A program made the translations under genes and the position numbers. A stretch of DNA of 59,865 bases from NCBI GenBank assembly GCA_018333535.1, contig JAGXTA010000151.1, positions 1 to 59,865 on the forward strand, given 5' to 3'. The notes beneath the pieces were generated by a model. The model made no database searches. It saw only the letters and a list, made by a program, of their open reading frames with translations, and had not been told where the DNA came from. This document shows, piece by piece, positions 34,768-43,092 of the stretch. Position 1 is the stretch's first letter; each line of letters opens with the position of its first letter. Source of the stretch: Deltaproteobacteria bacterium. Lineage in GTDB: Bacteria > Desulfobacterota > BSN033 > UBA1163.

Positions 34768-35457
34768 TAAACCTCTGGAACCGTTAAGCCAACCACAGAT
34801 ACAACATGCAACTTTTTTTGATTAACAATCAACAGACCCTATCGCGGATCATTTCTTGTTCCTTGTAAAAACAGCCCTCATTAAAAGCGTGGATTTCTGC
34901 TATCTATCCTATGTTTCCAGATTCTTTAAAATGTTTCAATTTGATTCTCATATATTGGACCAGTATGCATCATTTCTAACGGAAATCTTTGATTCCTGAA
35001 GCATGCATCTGTTGCGTAGGTGAAGCCGTTAGGCAGGATTTTGGTTGATAGTATCTGCGGGCTTGATTATTGTTTGGGACGGATAAGTGAAATGGGTTTT
35101 TTGATCGCTTTTACCGAGGGTTCTGAAATCTTAAAAGTTTCTGGCATACATCCTGCTATGATGTAGGCATCCATCACCCTTTTTCTTTACCCCTTCGAAA
35201 TCGATATTGCCTTGGGGATGATCTCCCCCCAACCGCCTCTTGCCGTCAGAAATGGGGTAAAATTTTTTTTGACATAGTTATTTAGTAATGGCAATTGAGG
35301 CGAGGTTTATAGGAGTTTCTATTCATGTTCTTCTGCACGAAACTGATCTGAAATCTCATTGACAAAAGGCTCTCAAATGGGTAGAATTTCTAAAAATTTA
35401 TAAATTGCAGCATAATAATTGTTATGAATTTTAAATAAACACTGGAGAAATTTTGAG
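34768..35457. other. Long intergenic region with partial copy of the ferredoxin gene end
   Basis: No intact gene is visible in 690 bases. From about 35101 to 35244 the sequence is a diverged copy of 36323-36458. Its last 36 bases (35209-35244) are identical to the C-terminal coding end of the ferredoxin gene at 36423-36458, and the preceding ~100 bases match with scattered changes. It is the left member of a direct repeat flanking the small genes at 35458-36314. Confidence 0.75.
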
Positions 35458-35655
35458 ATGAACATGAACAGAAAAATGGTAAAGAAAATTAATATGAGTG
35501 AAGATGCAAATGATGGACATATTCAAGCGGAAAAGAATGAATTAATCTCAATGATTTGGGAAATTACGAAGGATAATTGGGCATTTGCGAGAGGGCAAGA
35601 TGCTAAACGAAGATTACAAAGAGATGTTGCAACTATTGTTAGAAGAACAAGTTGA
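35458..35655 (+). CDS. Small hypothetical protein overlapping a nucleotidyltransferase gene
   Basis: The reading frame of 65 codons starts after a GGAGA stretch and reads 'ELISMIWEITKDNWAFARGQDAKRRLQRDV'. This is the kind of short Trp-containing basic helix encoded just upstream of many small nucleotidyltransferase genes. It overlaps the next gene by 56 bases in another frame. It may be a partner (antitoxin-like) protein, or its 3' end may be a chance extension. Confidence 0.45.
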   Translation: MNMNRKMVKKINMSEDANDGHIQAEKNELISMIWEITKDNWAFARGQDAKRRLQRDVATIVRRTS

Positions 35656-36052
35656 TTTCATGATTGTCGGTGCATATGCTTTAGGAACTCATGGATATCC
35701 GAGAGCTACCGGGGATATCGATATTTGGGTAAAACCCAATAAAATAAATTCAAAGAAATTATACAAAGCATTAGCACGATTCGGCGCTCCTCTTGATCAA
35801 ATTCAAATCGATGAATTTTCAACTGAAGGAATTATTTTCCAGATCGGTGTGATTCCTCGTAGAATTGACATCATCACGAAGATTGATGGGGTTACATATG
35901 AAGAAGCTGATGAAGATAAAATTATTGTTGAAATTGAAGGTTTAAAAATACCAGTTATATCTTTAGAAAAGTTCATCAGAAATAAAATGGCGACAGGAAG
36001 AGAAAAGGATGAACTTGATATAAAAATATTAACAAAAAAGGAAAATTCGTAA
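35600..36052 (+). CDS. Small nucleotidyltransferase-fold protein
   Basis: The 150-residue protein starts at an ATG after GAGAGGG. 'DFMIVGAYALGTHGYPRATGDIDIWVKP' is the nucleotidyltransferase core, with the GS/GA-type loop and the metal-binding DxD pair (GDIDIW). The later 'PRRIDIITKIDGV' holds the third acidic strand. Such minimal enzymes often act in toxin-antitoxin pairs or in nucleotidylation of proteins or RNA; the substrate here is unknown. It sits in a small island bounded by direct repeats. Confidence 0.72.
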   Translation: MLNEDYKEMLQLLLEEQVDFMIVGAYALGTHGYPRATGDIDIWVKPNKINSKKLYKALARFGAPLDQIQIDEFSTEGIIFQIGVIPRRIDIITKIDGVTYEEADEDKIIVEIEGLKIPVISLEKFIRNKMATGREKDELDIKILTKKENS

Positions 36053-36098
36053 CCTCTCACTGGCGCGAACGCAAAACAGCCGCGCCGCACAGTTAGGG
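36047..36098 (+). repeat. attC-like stem-loop after the nucleotidyltransferase gene
   Basis: The stop codon is followed by AAC at 36051-36053, then GGCGCG (36062-36067) and CGCGCC (36081-36086) around a 13-base loop, and GTTAGGG (36092-36098). A palindrome bounded by AAC and GTTRRRY-like ends right after a gene stop is the layout of integron attC sites. GTTAGGG is off consensus at its last base and no integron integrase is in the window, so this is tentative. Confidence 0.3.
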
Positions 36099-36116
36099 CG
36101 TTTGGCAGGAGAGGAA

Positions 36117-36314
36117 ATGAGAGTCATAGAGGAAAAGTACATGCGTATCATGGATGACAGGCGTTCATTCGATGTTCACTTTTGGCAATCCCAAGGTGAT
36201 CGTGCCATTTTTGAGGCAGTATTGGAAGCGCTGCGTGACTACTTCTTGGTTCGGGGTAAGGATGCTGACGAATTCCGACTTCAGAGAACTGTTGAGTCTT
36301 TTCAAAAAGCATAA
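36117..36314 (+). CDS. Small conserved-looking hypothetical protein (FDVHFWQ motif)
   Basis: The start at 36117 follows GGAGAGGAA. The 65-residue product reads 'YMRIMDDRRSFDVHFWQSQGDRAIFEAVLEALRDYFL' and 'RLQRTVESFQK'. This pattern of FDVxFWQxQG and a C-terminal LQRxVE helix recurs in short proteins of many bacteria, as I recall, but no function is known to me. It lies just after the attC-like structure. Confidence 0.5.
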   Translation: MRVIEEKYMRIMDDRRSFDVHFWQSQGDRAIFEAVLEALRDYFLVRGKDADEFRLQRTVESFQKA

Positions 36315-36322
36315 GATTTGCT

Positions 36323-36458
36323 ATCTTCGCTTGTACCGGGCGTTCTGAGATCTTAAAAGCTTCTGGTATACATCCCACGATGATGTAGGTACCCCTCCAT
36401 TTACTCTCTTGAAAACATGATCGCCTTGGGGATGATCTCCCCCCAACCGCCTCTTGCC
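36323..36458. repeat. Right copy of ~135-base direct repeat
   Basis: This stretch covers the last codons of the ferredoxin gene and its 3' flank. It matches 35101-35244 in the same orientation, with 36 identical bases at the coding end and scattered differences elsewhere. The repeats flank the nucleotidyltransferase and FDVHFWQ genes. Confidence 0.8.
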
Positions 36459-36946
36459 TTTCTCTTTTCGAGAATCTTTTGTTCAATCTCGGCAGGGTCA
36501 CCGAAGTAGATGCAGTGGGCGAGGCAGATATTATCCGCACAGGCCGGATAGAGGCCTTGGTCCACACGGTGATAGCAGAGATTGCACTTGGCTGCGGTCT
36601 TTTTCTCATCATCAAAGCGAATGGCATCATAAGGGCACTGGTTAATGCATAATTGGCACCCGGTGCATTTCTCGTCATCGAGGACGACGATCCCATCTTC
36701 CCTTTTTCTGATGGCTTGCTCCGGGCAGGCTGGCACGCAGGGAGGGTCCTCGCAGTGCTTACAGACATTGACACGCCAAATGAAATCGAGCTTTCCGTTC
36801 ATCAACCTCGGACCATCCGGCCACACGGATAAATACTTGATCCCGTTGGCTGCCTCAACCGGATTAAATTCCTGTTGACAGGCGACTTCGCAAGTCTTGC
36901 ATCCCCAGCAGGCGAATTCTTCAATGGTCAGAGTATATTTATTCAT
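36401..36946 (-). CDS. 4Fe-4S ferredoxin subunit of molybdopterin oxidoreductase
   Basis: The 181-residue protein starts at 36946, where ATGAATAA overlaps the stop of the catalytic subunit gene, so the two are translationally coupled. It has four cysteine clusters (CWGCKTCEVAC, CKHCEDPPCVPAC, CTGCQLCINQC, CNLCYHR...C), the DmsB/PhsB-type pattern that carries four [4Fe-4S] clusters and passes electrons to or from the molybdenum subunit. There is no signal sequence. No membrane anchor subunit gene (DmsC/PsrC type) is next to it. Confidence 0.9.
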   Translation of the reverse strand: MNKYTLTIEEFACWGCKTCEVACQQEFNPVEAANGIKYLSVWPDGPRLMNGKLDFIWRVNVCKHCEDPPCVPACPEQAIRKREDGIVVLDDEKCTGCQLCINQCPYDAIRFDDEKKTAAKCNLCYHRVDQGLYPACADNICLAHCIYFGDPAEIEQKILEKRKARGGWGEIIPKAIMFSRE

Positions 36947-39125
36947 TGCCGTTTCCCTCTTTCCGTTCAGGGTAGATCCTGCACAGAAGCGTCCTGATGT
37001 TCGATGCGCCCATTGCGGGGTCACAGCTTTCTAAGGCATTGTCAGTGAGGATATTGATGTTGGATTCCTGCCAGCCGTGACCTGGACCTTTCTTCTCCGG
37101 AAACCACCATCCATGCTGGGCTGCAACGATCCTGGGATCGCGGCCGAGGGCAAGTCTGGCCCGCTGCCTTACTCTTCCCCGACGGGATTCAATGATGACC
37201 CAATCGCCTTCATGGATACCTTCCTTTGCTGCTGCATCGGGATGGATTTCAACGATTGGGTCTCTATCAAGTTCTCTGAGTCGCCCTATTTGTCTGTTTT
37301 CCGTGTGAAAGAATCCGGGCTGTCGCGCACCCGTGATCAGGATGTAGGGATATTCCTTATAGAGTTCCGGCGTGCTGACCGGGCTTTCAGGGGGCTCCCT
37401 GTGTTGAGGGAGGGGATCATATCCCATCTTCTCAAGCACGGTAGAGTAGAGTTCGAACTTCCTCGTGGGAGTGGAGAACCCTCCCTCTTTATACTTGTAA
37501 TACTTCATCTCCCCCCTGATGTAATTCATCTTCTTAAAATCATTCCAGGTGATGTTCATCGGATGGAGGATGTAATCAAGGGCCTCTTCAAAGTTGTTCC
37601 ACCAGTATTGGCCCTGGCCGATCCGGTGGGCGAGATCGTTCAGCATCTCATGGTCTGAACGGCATTCGCCGACATGGATGACCTTCCGGCGTGGCAGGAT
37701 ATAGCCGTGACGCTTCCAGAAGTCGCCAACGTAGTCCATTTCAAGCCAGGTAGCAGCAGGAAGAACGATGTCTGCAAGTTCTGCGGTGGGGGTGAGGAAG
37801 AAGTCGGCTACGGCCATGAAGTCAACCTTTTCAAGGGCACGGTAGACTTCTTTCGCATTGGCACGGGTGATCACGGGGTTGGAGCTAATCAGAAATAGCA
37901 TTTTGACCGGATAGGGCTTTTCTTCGAGGATGGCATCCCAGACACATTTTGGCTGCATGATGGCAAACCGTGAAGCCAGCCGGAAACGCTCCCCTCCTAA
38001 ACGCTTTGCAAACTGATCCTTGGAGAGTATGCCATGGGCCCCAAACTGACCAACATTAACCACATTGGGCGCCCGGTTGAGAACCTGCCCCCCGGGGGCG
38101 TCAATGTTGCCGGTTATTCCCATGAGGAACATGAGCAACCGGTCATTGTCAGCGCAGTTCGTCTGCTGCTCGATGGCCACACCCCACTGAATGGCCGCAG
38201 GTTTGGTTGTTGCAAAAAGGTGTGCCGCCTCTCTGATCTTCTCCTTCGGAACCCAGGTGATCTCCTGAACTCTCTCGAGGGGGTATTCATTCACCCTCTG
38301 AACAAATGGCTCCCAGCCATGGGTATATTTTTCGACAAATTCTTTATCGTAAAGCTTCTCGTTGACGATCACATTGAGCATGCCGAGGGCGAGGGCAGCA
38401 TCTGTGCCAGGTCTGAGCTGGAGCAAGACATTGGCCCGCGCTGCAGGACGGGTCAGCCTTGGATCAACGACGATGAGCTTGGCGCCTTTGTCGAGAGCCA
38501 CAGAGAAGGGTTCCCCTTTGTATTCGTCCGGATTACTGATCGTCACGTTGTTTCCCCACATGATGATGCACTTGGGGAAATTCTCGTAGTCGACGATCGG
38601 ATTCGTGCCGCAGGTAATGATGCTTGTACAGATACGGGGGCCGTAACAGAAGTGGCCTGCCGTGACCACATTGGGTGAACCGAGGATGTTGGCGATGCGA
38701 TAGATCACCGCCTCATTTTCCCTTCCGGTCCCATAACCGAATACCACCGATTCAGATCCATGCGTCTCTTTATAGTCAAGGATTCGCTCTGCGATGGTGT
38801 CGAGTGCTTCATCCCATGAGATCCGTTCCCATTTGCCGCTTGCTTTGGGGCCAATCCTTTTGACAGGGTAGGTGAGCCTGTCTTTATGGTAGGCAATCTG
38901 TGCCGAGGCCAGACCTTTGGTGCAGAGCGTTCCATGGGCGATGGGGCAATCAGGGTCGCCGGCAATCTTTGCGACCTTGCCGTCTTTCACATAGACAATC
39001 ACACCGCAGCCGCCATGGCACATACGGCAGTGGCTCTTGACGAATGAATCGTATCCGTAGACTTCCATCTCCCGTTCGATATTCGAATATCGAAACTCCG
39101 GCATCATGGCCTCCTGACGGTTCAA
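36939..39125 (-). CDS. Molybdopterin oxidoreductase catalytic subunit, cytoplasmic
   Basis: The 728-residue protein is of the DMSO reductase family. An N-terminal [4Fe-4S] motif (CRMCHGGCGV...GTLCTKG) is followed by 'YPVKRIGPKASGKWERISWDEAL', 'PNVVTAGHFCYGPR' (a Cys that could ligate the metal) and the dinucleotide-binding C-terminal domain ('HPDAAAKEGIHEGDWVIIES'). No twin-arginine signal is present, so it should act in the cytoplasm. The length and layout recall acetylene hydratase and related oxidoreductases, but the substrate cannot be read. It may start a few codons later at MMPEF. The ferredoxin gene overlaps its end. Confidence 0.87.
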   Translation of the reverse strand: MNRQEAMMPEFRYSNIEREMEVYGYDSFVKSHCRMCHGGCGVIVYVKDGKVAKIAGDPDCPIAHGTLCTKGLASAQIAYHKDRLTYPVKRIGPKASGKWERISWDEALDTIAERILDYKETHGSESVVFGYGTGRENEAVIYRIANILGSPNVVTAGHFCYGPRICTSIITCGTNPIVDYENFPKCIIMWGNNVTISNPDEYKGEPFSVALDKGAKLIVVDPRLTRPAARANVLLQLRPGTDAALALGMLNVIVNEKLYDKEFVEKYTHGWEPFVQRVNEYPLERVQEITWVPKEKIREAAHLFATTKPAAIQWGVAIEQQTNCADNDRLLMFLMGITGNIDAPGGQVLNRAPNVVNVGQFGAHGILSKDQFAKRLGGERFRLASRFAIMQPKCVWDAILEEKPYPVKMLFLISSNPVITRANAKEVYRALEKVDFMAVADFFLTPTAELADIVLPAATWLEMDYVGDFWKRHGYILPRRKVIHVGECRSDHEMLNDLAHRIGQGQYWWNNFEEALDYILHPMNITWNDFKKMNYIRGEMKYYKYKEGGFSTPTRKFELYSTVLEKMGYDPLPQHREPPESPVSTPELYKEYPYILITGARQPGFFHTENRQIGRLRELDRDPIVEIHPDAAAKEGIHEGDWVIIESRRGRVRQRARLALGRDPRIVAAQHGWWFPEKKGPGHGWQESNINILTDNALESCDPAMGASNIRTLLCRIYPERKEGNGNE

Positions 39126-39261
39126 TTAGAAAAAATATTAACCCATAAACCTAATTTAGTGAAGGGCTTGAGGGATTGACAGTTTGTTTAGGCTCTGATA
39201 ACTTCCTGTCATAGTTGACAAACCCTCAACATGATCTTGCTGCACTTCGATCTGACGACCC

Positions 39262-40137
39262 ATGGCTAACTTCCTACCTGTGGCTGCGGCTGCTGCAACC
39301 GGCATCCTCGTTGGCTCTGCTATCGTGGCGACGCGCTTTGTCATCGATCAAACCGGCCCCGCATCGCTGGCGCTGTTGCGTTACACCATCGGTTTTTGCT
39401 GCCTGTTGCCACCTGCTCTGTTTTCTGGACGCGTGCGGTTCGAACGGCGTGATCTGTTGCCCATCGGTCTGCTGGGCATTACCCAATTCGGCATTTTGGT
39501 CGCCCTGCTCAATTATGCGCTTCAATTCATCCCATCGGCTCGCGCCGCGCTGATCTTTGCCACCATGCCTTTGTTAACGATGGTATTCGCAGCGCTCGGC
39601 GGCTATGAGCAAATCACATTGACCAAGCTCCTGGGGGTTTCGCTGACCATTGTGGGGGTCGGTTTTGCGCTCGGGGAGAAGGTGGTTGAGTCGGGGGGCG
39701 TGACACATGGATGGATTGGCGAACTGGCTGTTTTTGCGAGTGCCCTTAGCGGCGCCATTTGCAGTGTTCTTTACCGGCCCTATATCCGAAAATACCCGAC
39801 AGTTCCGGTAAGCGCGTTCGCCATGCTCGCTTCGGTCTTTTTTCTGGCAGCACTCGCCGCAGGAGAGGGATTTTTCAGCTCGCTGCCCAGGTTTACGATC
39901 GGGGGTTGGTTGGCCGTCATCTTTATCGGCGTCAATAGCGGCATCGGGTACTATCTCTGGCTGTGGGCGCTCAACCATACGACACCGACCAAGGTGACCG
40001 TGTTTCTGGCGCTGAGCCCGATTACGGCAACTGCCCTGGGTGCGCTGTGCCTTGAAGAAAAGATTTCAATGACCTTTCTGGTCGGACTTTGCTGCGTTGC
40101 TCTTGGCTTATGGCTTGCGCACAAACTAACCCGCTAA
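39262..40137 (+). CDS. EamA/DMT family transporter
   Basis: The 291-residue protein has about ten hydrophobic helices in two EamA repeats. The first contains 'ASLALLRYTIGFCCLLPP' and 'NYALQFIPSARAALIFATMPLLTMVFA', and the second contains 'LWALNHTTPTKVTVFLALSPITATALGAL'. EamA proteins of the drug/metabolite superfamily export amino acids, nucleosides or other metabolites. It is divergent from the molybdopterin genes. Its base composition is clearly more GC-rich than its neighbours, a possible sign of acquisition. Confidence 0.85.
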   Translation: MANFLPVAAAAATGILVGSAIVATRFVIDQTGPASLALLRYTIGFCCLLPPALFSGRVRFERRDLLPIGLLGITQFGILVALLNYALQFIPSARAALIFATMPLLTMVFAALGGYEQITLTKLLGVSLTIVGVGFALGEKVVESGGVTHGWIGELAVFASALSGAICSVLYRPYIRKYPTVPVSAFAMLASVFFLAALAAGEGFFSSLPRFTIGGWLAVIFIGVNSGIGYYLWLWALNHTTPTKVTVFLALSPITATALGALCLEEKISMTFLVGLCCVALGLWLAHKLTR

Positions 40138-40254
40138 TATAAATGATTATGTCCCCTTTTCAGGGTTAGTGTAGAATAAATAAGATTGTCTTCTTCATTC
40201 TTCTCATCGCCGGAGGGCGGTGAAGATACTTTTAACTTAAATGTCGGCAAATTT

Positions 40255-40665
40255 TTAAAGTTTATTTCCAAATATCTCCAGAAATTCTGCGGGTGATAGA
40301 ATCCGGATTCCTTGATAATCCTTTTTAGGGAAGTGGCGTTTATTACCGGTAATGATTGCCTCTGCCCTTGCTCCCAAAGCAACTTCTAAGAAAGGTTCAT
40401 CATCCGGATCAGGAAGTCGAAACTTCAAAGGCATGACTGAAACGAGGATCCCTTCCTTCTCCACCTGATTAAGGAAGATATTGGTATCCGCCCTTGTAAA
40501 GGGGAATTTAGGACGATTTAAGACATCTTGATATTCAGAAAGGATTCGAAGATCATAGGCCAACTTGATCGTTCCGGTTGCAACGAGACGGAGAATGGCC
40601 GCTGCCTTGCTGTAAGGTCTTAAAATTCCTGAAACGATGACATTGGTGTCGAGGACAACGATCAT
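40255..40665 (-). CDS. PIN-domain toxin
   Basis: The 136-residue protein begins VVLDTNVIVSGIL and has 'ILSEYQDVL' and 'DPDDEPFLEVALGARAEAIITGNKRHF', the acidic residues of a PIN ribonuclease active site in the PIN_3 subgroup. Such toxins cleave RNA. It overlaps the upstream antitoxin gene by four bases (ATGA). Confidence 0.85.
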   Translation of the reverse strand: MIVVLDTNVIVSGILRPYSKAAAILRLVATGTIKLAYDLRILSEYQDVLNRPKFPFTRADTNIFLNQVEKEGILVSVMPLKFRLPDPDDEPFLEVALGARAEAIITGNKRHFPKKDYQGIRILSPAEFLEIFGNKL

Positions 40666-40946
40666 CGACGTCGAGCCCTCCTGACAGCCTGGATCTCTGA
40701 CTCAATTTCAGAATCGGTCAACTTGTCTAACCCCAATTCCAGTGACCTTTTTTGCATTTCCTCTAAGGCTGTGAGGGCAAGGCTGCGCCGGATCGCAGTG
40801 AGCTTCTTCTCAAGAGTCTCCTCTGTCACACCGGAAAGTATCGCGATGGGTTTTCCATTCGAGGTGATCACCATTTCCTCATCTTTGATTTTACTCCAAA
40901 TTTCCTTAGGTTTTGTACTTAATTCCCTTACAGAGATAAAACGCAT
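40662..40946 (-). CDS. Phd/YefM-type antitoxin
   Basis: The ATG at 40946 follows GGAGG by five bases; a GTG two codons earlier is an alternative. The ~94-residue protein has 'MRFISVRELSTKPKEIWSKI' and 'EEMVITSNGKPIAILSGV', the Phd/YefM DNA-binding fold, and a helical C-terminus that should bind the PIN toxin encoded immediately downstream. Such antitoxins usually repress their own promoter. Confidence 0.82.
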   Translation of the reverse strand: MRFISVRELSTKPKEIWSKIKDEEMVITSNGKPIAILSGVTEETLEKKLTAIRRSLALTALEEMQKRSLELGLDKLTDSEIESEIQAVRRARRR

Positions 40947-41069
40947 ATCCACCTCCTCAATTGTTTGTCATTTAATTTGTAGCATATTATCTGACAGTAA
41001 TCAAATAAGTATCAATATATTGGTTGACGGTCGATTGGTGAGCTTACGACTTGTTTCAAATCCTCTACC

Positions 41070-41591
41070 TTATAACGAACCATCCAGCTCTTCGGCTACG
41101 GATTTCTTGCAAACCCTGCAGCGCTGTGCTCCTCTGAAAAGCGGTTCGCCGCAGGAAGGACAGTGATAGCGCTCAGACTCTGACCGGGCCCATTCAACGC
41201 TGCCTTTCTCATCGCCGTGCTCAGCTATTTTGGAGCGCCACACGGGAATTGCTCTTTTCATCCCCCGGATGCCGGTGGCGAAACCGAAATTCTCGATCAA
41301 GCCGCATGGCCATTCTTTGCACTGGTGGCAGGAGTAATCCCCTTTCGATCTAACGCAATTTCTTATGGAGCACGATTTACAATAGCCATAAAGTTTTTCG
41401 GGCGGGTCGGGTTGCATACAGCCGAGACATTCGGTCTCTTCCGGTTTGGTCCCGTAGAGGTTCCCCATGACCGCCCTGAATTTTTCATTCTTATCCCTGG
41501 TGGCGATATAGACGCCGCAGACGCCGCAATAAAGCCCGCAGGGCGCCATCAGATTCGTGTTCCCCATCTCCTCTTCAGTCCATCCTTTCAT
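41070..41591 (-). CDS. DUF3795 cysteine-rich protein
   Basis: AGGAGG lies eight bases before the start. The 173-residue product has 'APCGLYCGVCGVYIA', 'CLGCMQPDPP', 'GYCKSCSIRNC' and 'YSCHQCKEWPC', the DUF3795 cysteine pattern, then a C-terminal zinc ribbon CPSCG...CRVCK. Metal binding is likely, the function unknown. DUF3795 is common in anaerobes. It is a single gene convergent to nothing close. Confidence 0.82.
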   Translation of the reverse strand: MKGWTEEEMGNTNLMAPCGLYCGVCGVYIATRDKNEKFRAVMGNLYGTKPEETECLGCMQPDPPEKLYGYCKSCSIRNCVRSKGDYSCHQCKEWPCGLIENFGFATGIRGMKRAIPVWRSKIAEHGDEKGSVEWARSESERYHCPSCGEPLFRGAQRCRVCKKSVAEELDGSL

Positions 41592-41627
41592 ACGATCGTC
41601 CTCCTGCTTTTAATTTTGTTAATTTGA

Positions 41628-41971
41628 AATTGACGTTTGTCGTTGTCGAAGCTCGTATCGATACTCGACTGTCGAAACTGGAGGCTCGAATCCTTTTTAC
41701 CAAAATTCGAGCATCGAGCTTCCTGCTTCGATACCAGCATCGTCACCGAGAAACGATATTCCCTTTAATCTTAACCATACTCACAGACGGAGTTTATCCA
41801 ATGAATTAACCTTAAATGATATTTTCTTTTATCCAAACGAACAATGTCAATGAAAAAGAAAGGCTATACCCGTGAAATGAAAAAGAGGGGCATCTTTGTC
41901 AAGGGATGCCCTCCTATGGCATTGTAGGGCCTGAGGTCGTTATAATGATCAGAAGTTTAAGGAGGTTCTTT
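41628..41971. other. Intergenic region with degenerate short repeats
   Basis: Between 41640 and 41750, CGA/TCGA-rich words such as CGAAGCTCG, CGAGCATCGAGC and CTTCGATACCAGCATCG repeat in both orientations, a patchwork that can fold back on itself. No gene is supported. The end carries AAGGAGG, six bases before the next start. Confidence 0.45.
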
Positions 41972-42988
41972 ATGCTTTTTGATAGACTTTCCGAACGGGG
42001 AACAAAATTTCTGAATGTAAGATACCCCATCATCTCAGGAGGGATGACCTGGGTGAGCAACGTGGCTCTGGTGAAGGCTGTTAGCCAACATGGGGTTTTC
42101 CCTGTCCTTGCAGGAGGAAATTTGCCGGCTAATGTTTTTGAAAAAGAAGTGGACCGATGCCTTCAGGAACTGACCGGACCGTTCGCTGTGAATCTGATTA
42201 CCATCGCTCCCAATTATAAGACGCAATATGAGATTCTTCTTTCCAAGAAAGTTCCTTTTGTTGTCTTTGCCGGAGGAATCCCGCGTAAGGCAGAGATCGA
42301 GCGAATGAAGAAGGCAGACAAAAGAACCCTGTCCTTTGCCGCAGATGAATCCGTTGCCTCACAGCAGATCCGATTTGGAATCGATGCGCTCATTCTCGAA
42401 GGAAGTGAGGCAGGGGGCCACATCGGCCACGTCTCACTGGTCATCCTGTTACAGCAGGTGCTTTTCCGATTCGACCAGGTTCCGGTTTTCGTTGCCGGCG
42501 GCATTGCAACCGGCAAGATGATTGCCCATCTTTTGCTGATGGGTGCGGCGGGTTGCCAGCTCGGAACGAGATTTGCGATGAGTGAGGAGTGCACCGCACA
42601 CCCGGATTTCAAAAAGGCTCTCATGAAAGCCCGCGCCCGGCAGGCCATCGCCACACCGCAATACGATTCCAAACTTCCCGTCGTGGCTGTCCGAGGGGTC
42701 AAGAATAAGGGAACTGAAGATTTCGGCAAGCTTCAGTTGAAACTCCTCAAAGAACTTGAAGAAGGAAAGATCAGCCGGGAAAAAGCCCAGTTTGAGGTTG
42801 AAAATTTCTGGATGGGAGCGCTACGGAGGGCGGTGGTCGAGGGAGATGTGGAGCATGGATCCTTAATGGCAGGACAGAGTGTTGGGTTGATTCGTGAGGT
42901 CTTGCCCATGAGGGATATCATCGAAACCCTCGTCAGAGAGGCCGAAAAAGAATTGATACGAATTAAGGAAGAATTGAGCGGGAAATGA
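41972..42988 (+). CDS. Nitronate monooxygenase / FabK-like flavoprotein
   Basis: The ATG at 41972 has GGAGG six bases upstream, giving 338 residues. 'RYPIISGGMTWVSN', 'VVFAGGIPRKAEIERM', 'EGSEAGGHIGH' (flavin- and substrate-contacting His) and 'VPVFVAGGIATGKMIAHLLLMGAAGCQLGTRF' are the signatures of the 2-nitropropane dioxygenase/FabK TIM-barrel family that binds FMN. It could detoxify nitronates or act as an enoyl reductase. FabK is less likely here because the motif GGHIGH favours the nitronate group. It lies just upstream of panC, without clear functional link. Confidence 0.83.
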   Translation: MLFDRLSERGTKFLNVRYPIISGGMTWVSNVALVKAVSQHGVFPVLAGGNLPANVFEKEVDRCLQELTGPFAVNLITIAPNYKTQYEILLSKKVPFVVFAGGIPRKAEIERMKKADKRTLSFAADESVASQQIRFGIDALILEGSEAGGHIGHVSLVILLQQVLFRFDQVPVFVAGGIATGKMIAHLLLMGAAGCQLGTRFAMSEECTAHPDFKKALMKARARQAIATPQYDSKLPVVAVRGVKNKGTEDFGKLQLKLLKELEEGKISREKAQFEVENFWMGALRRAVVEGDVEHGSLMAGQSVGLIREVLPMRDIIETLVREAEKELIRIKEELSGK

Positions 42989-43092
42989 GCCGTATCAGGA
43001 TTGACACCCAATAAAACATGAGTTTTTTATAACTCTATTCATTCAAAAACACGATGGGATGGGGAGCGACCTTTCAAGCTGGAGGAGAAGCG

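Noticed and set aside
37077..38678. Long + strand frames opposite the molybdopterin gene (about 190-215 codons)
   Set aside because: They overlap a well-supported conserved gene completely and have no family features.
41640..41809. Short frame with an RIDTRLSKLEARI-like peptide
   Set aside because: The peptide arises from degenerate CGA-rich repeats; no homology or ribosome binding site supports a gene.
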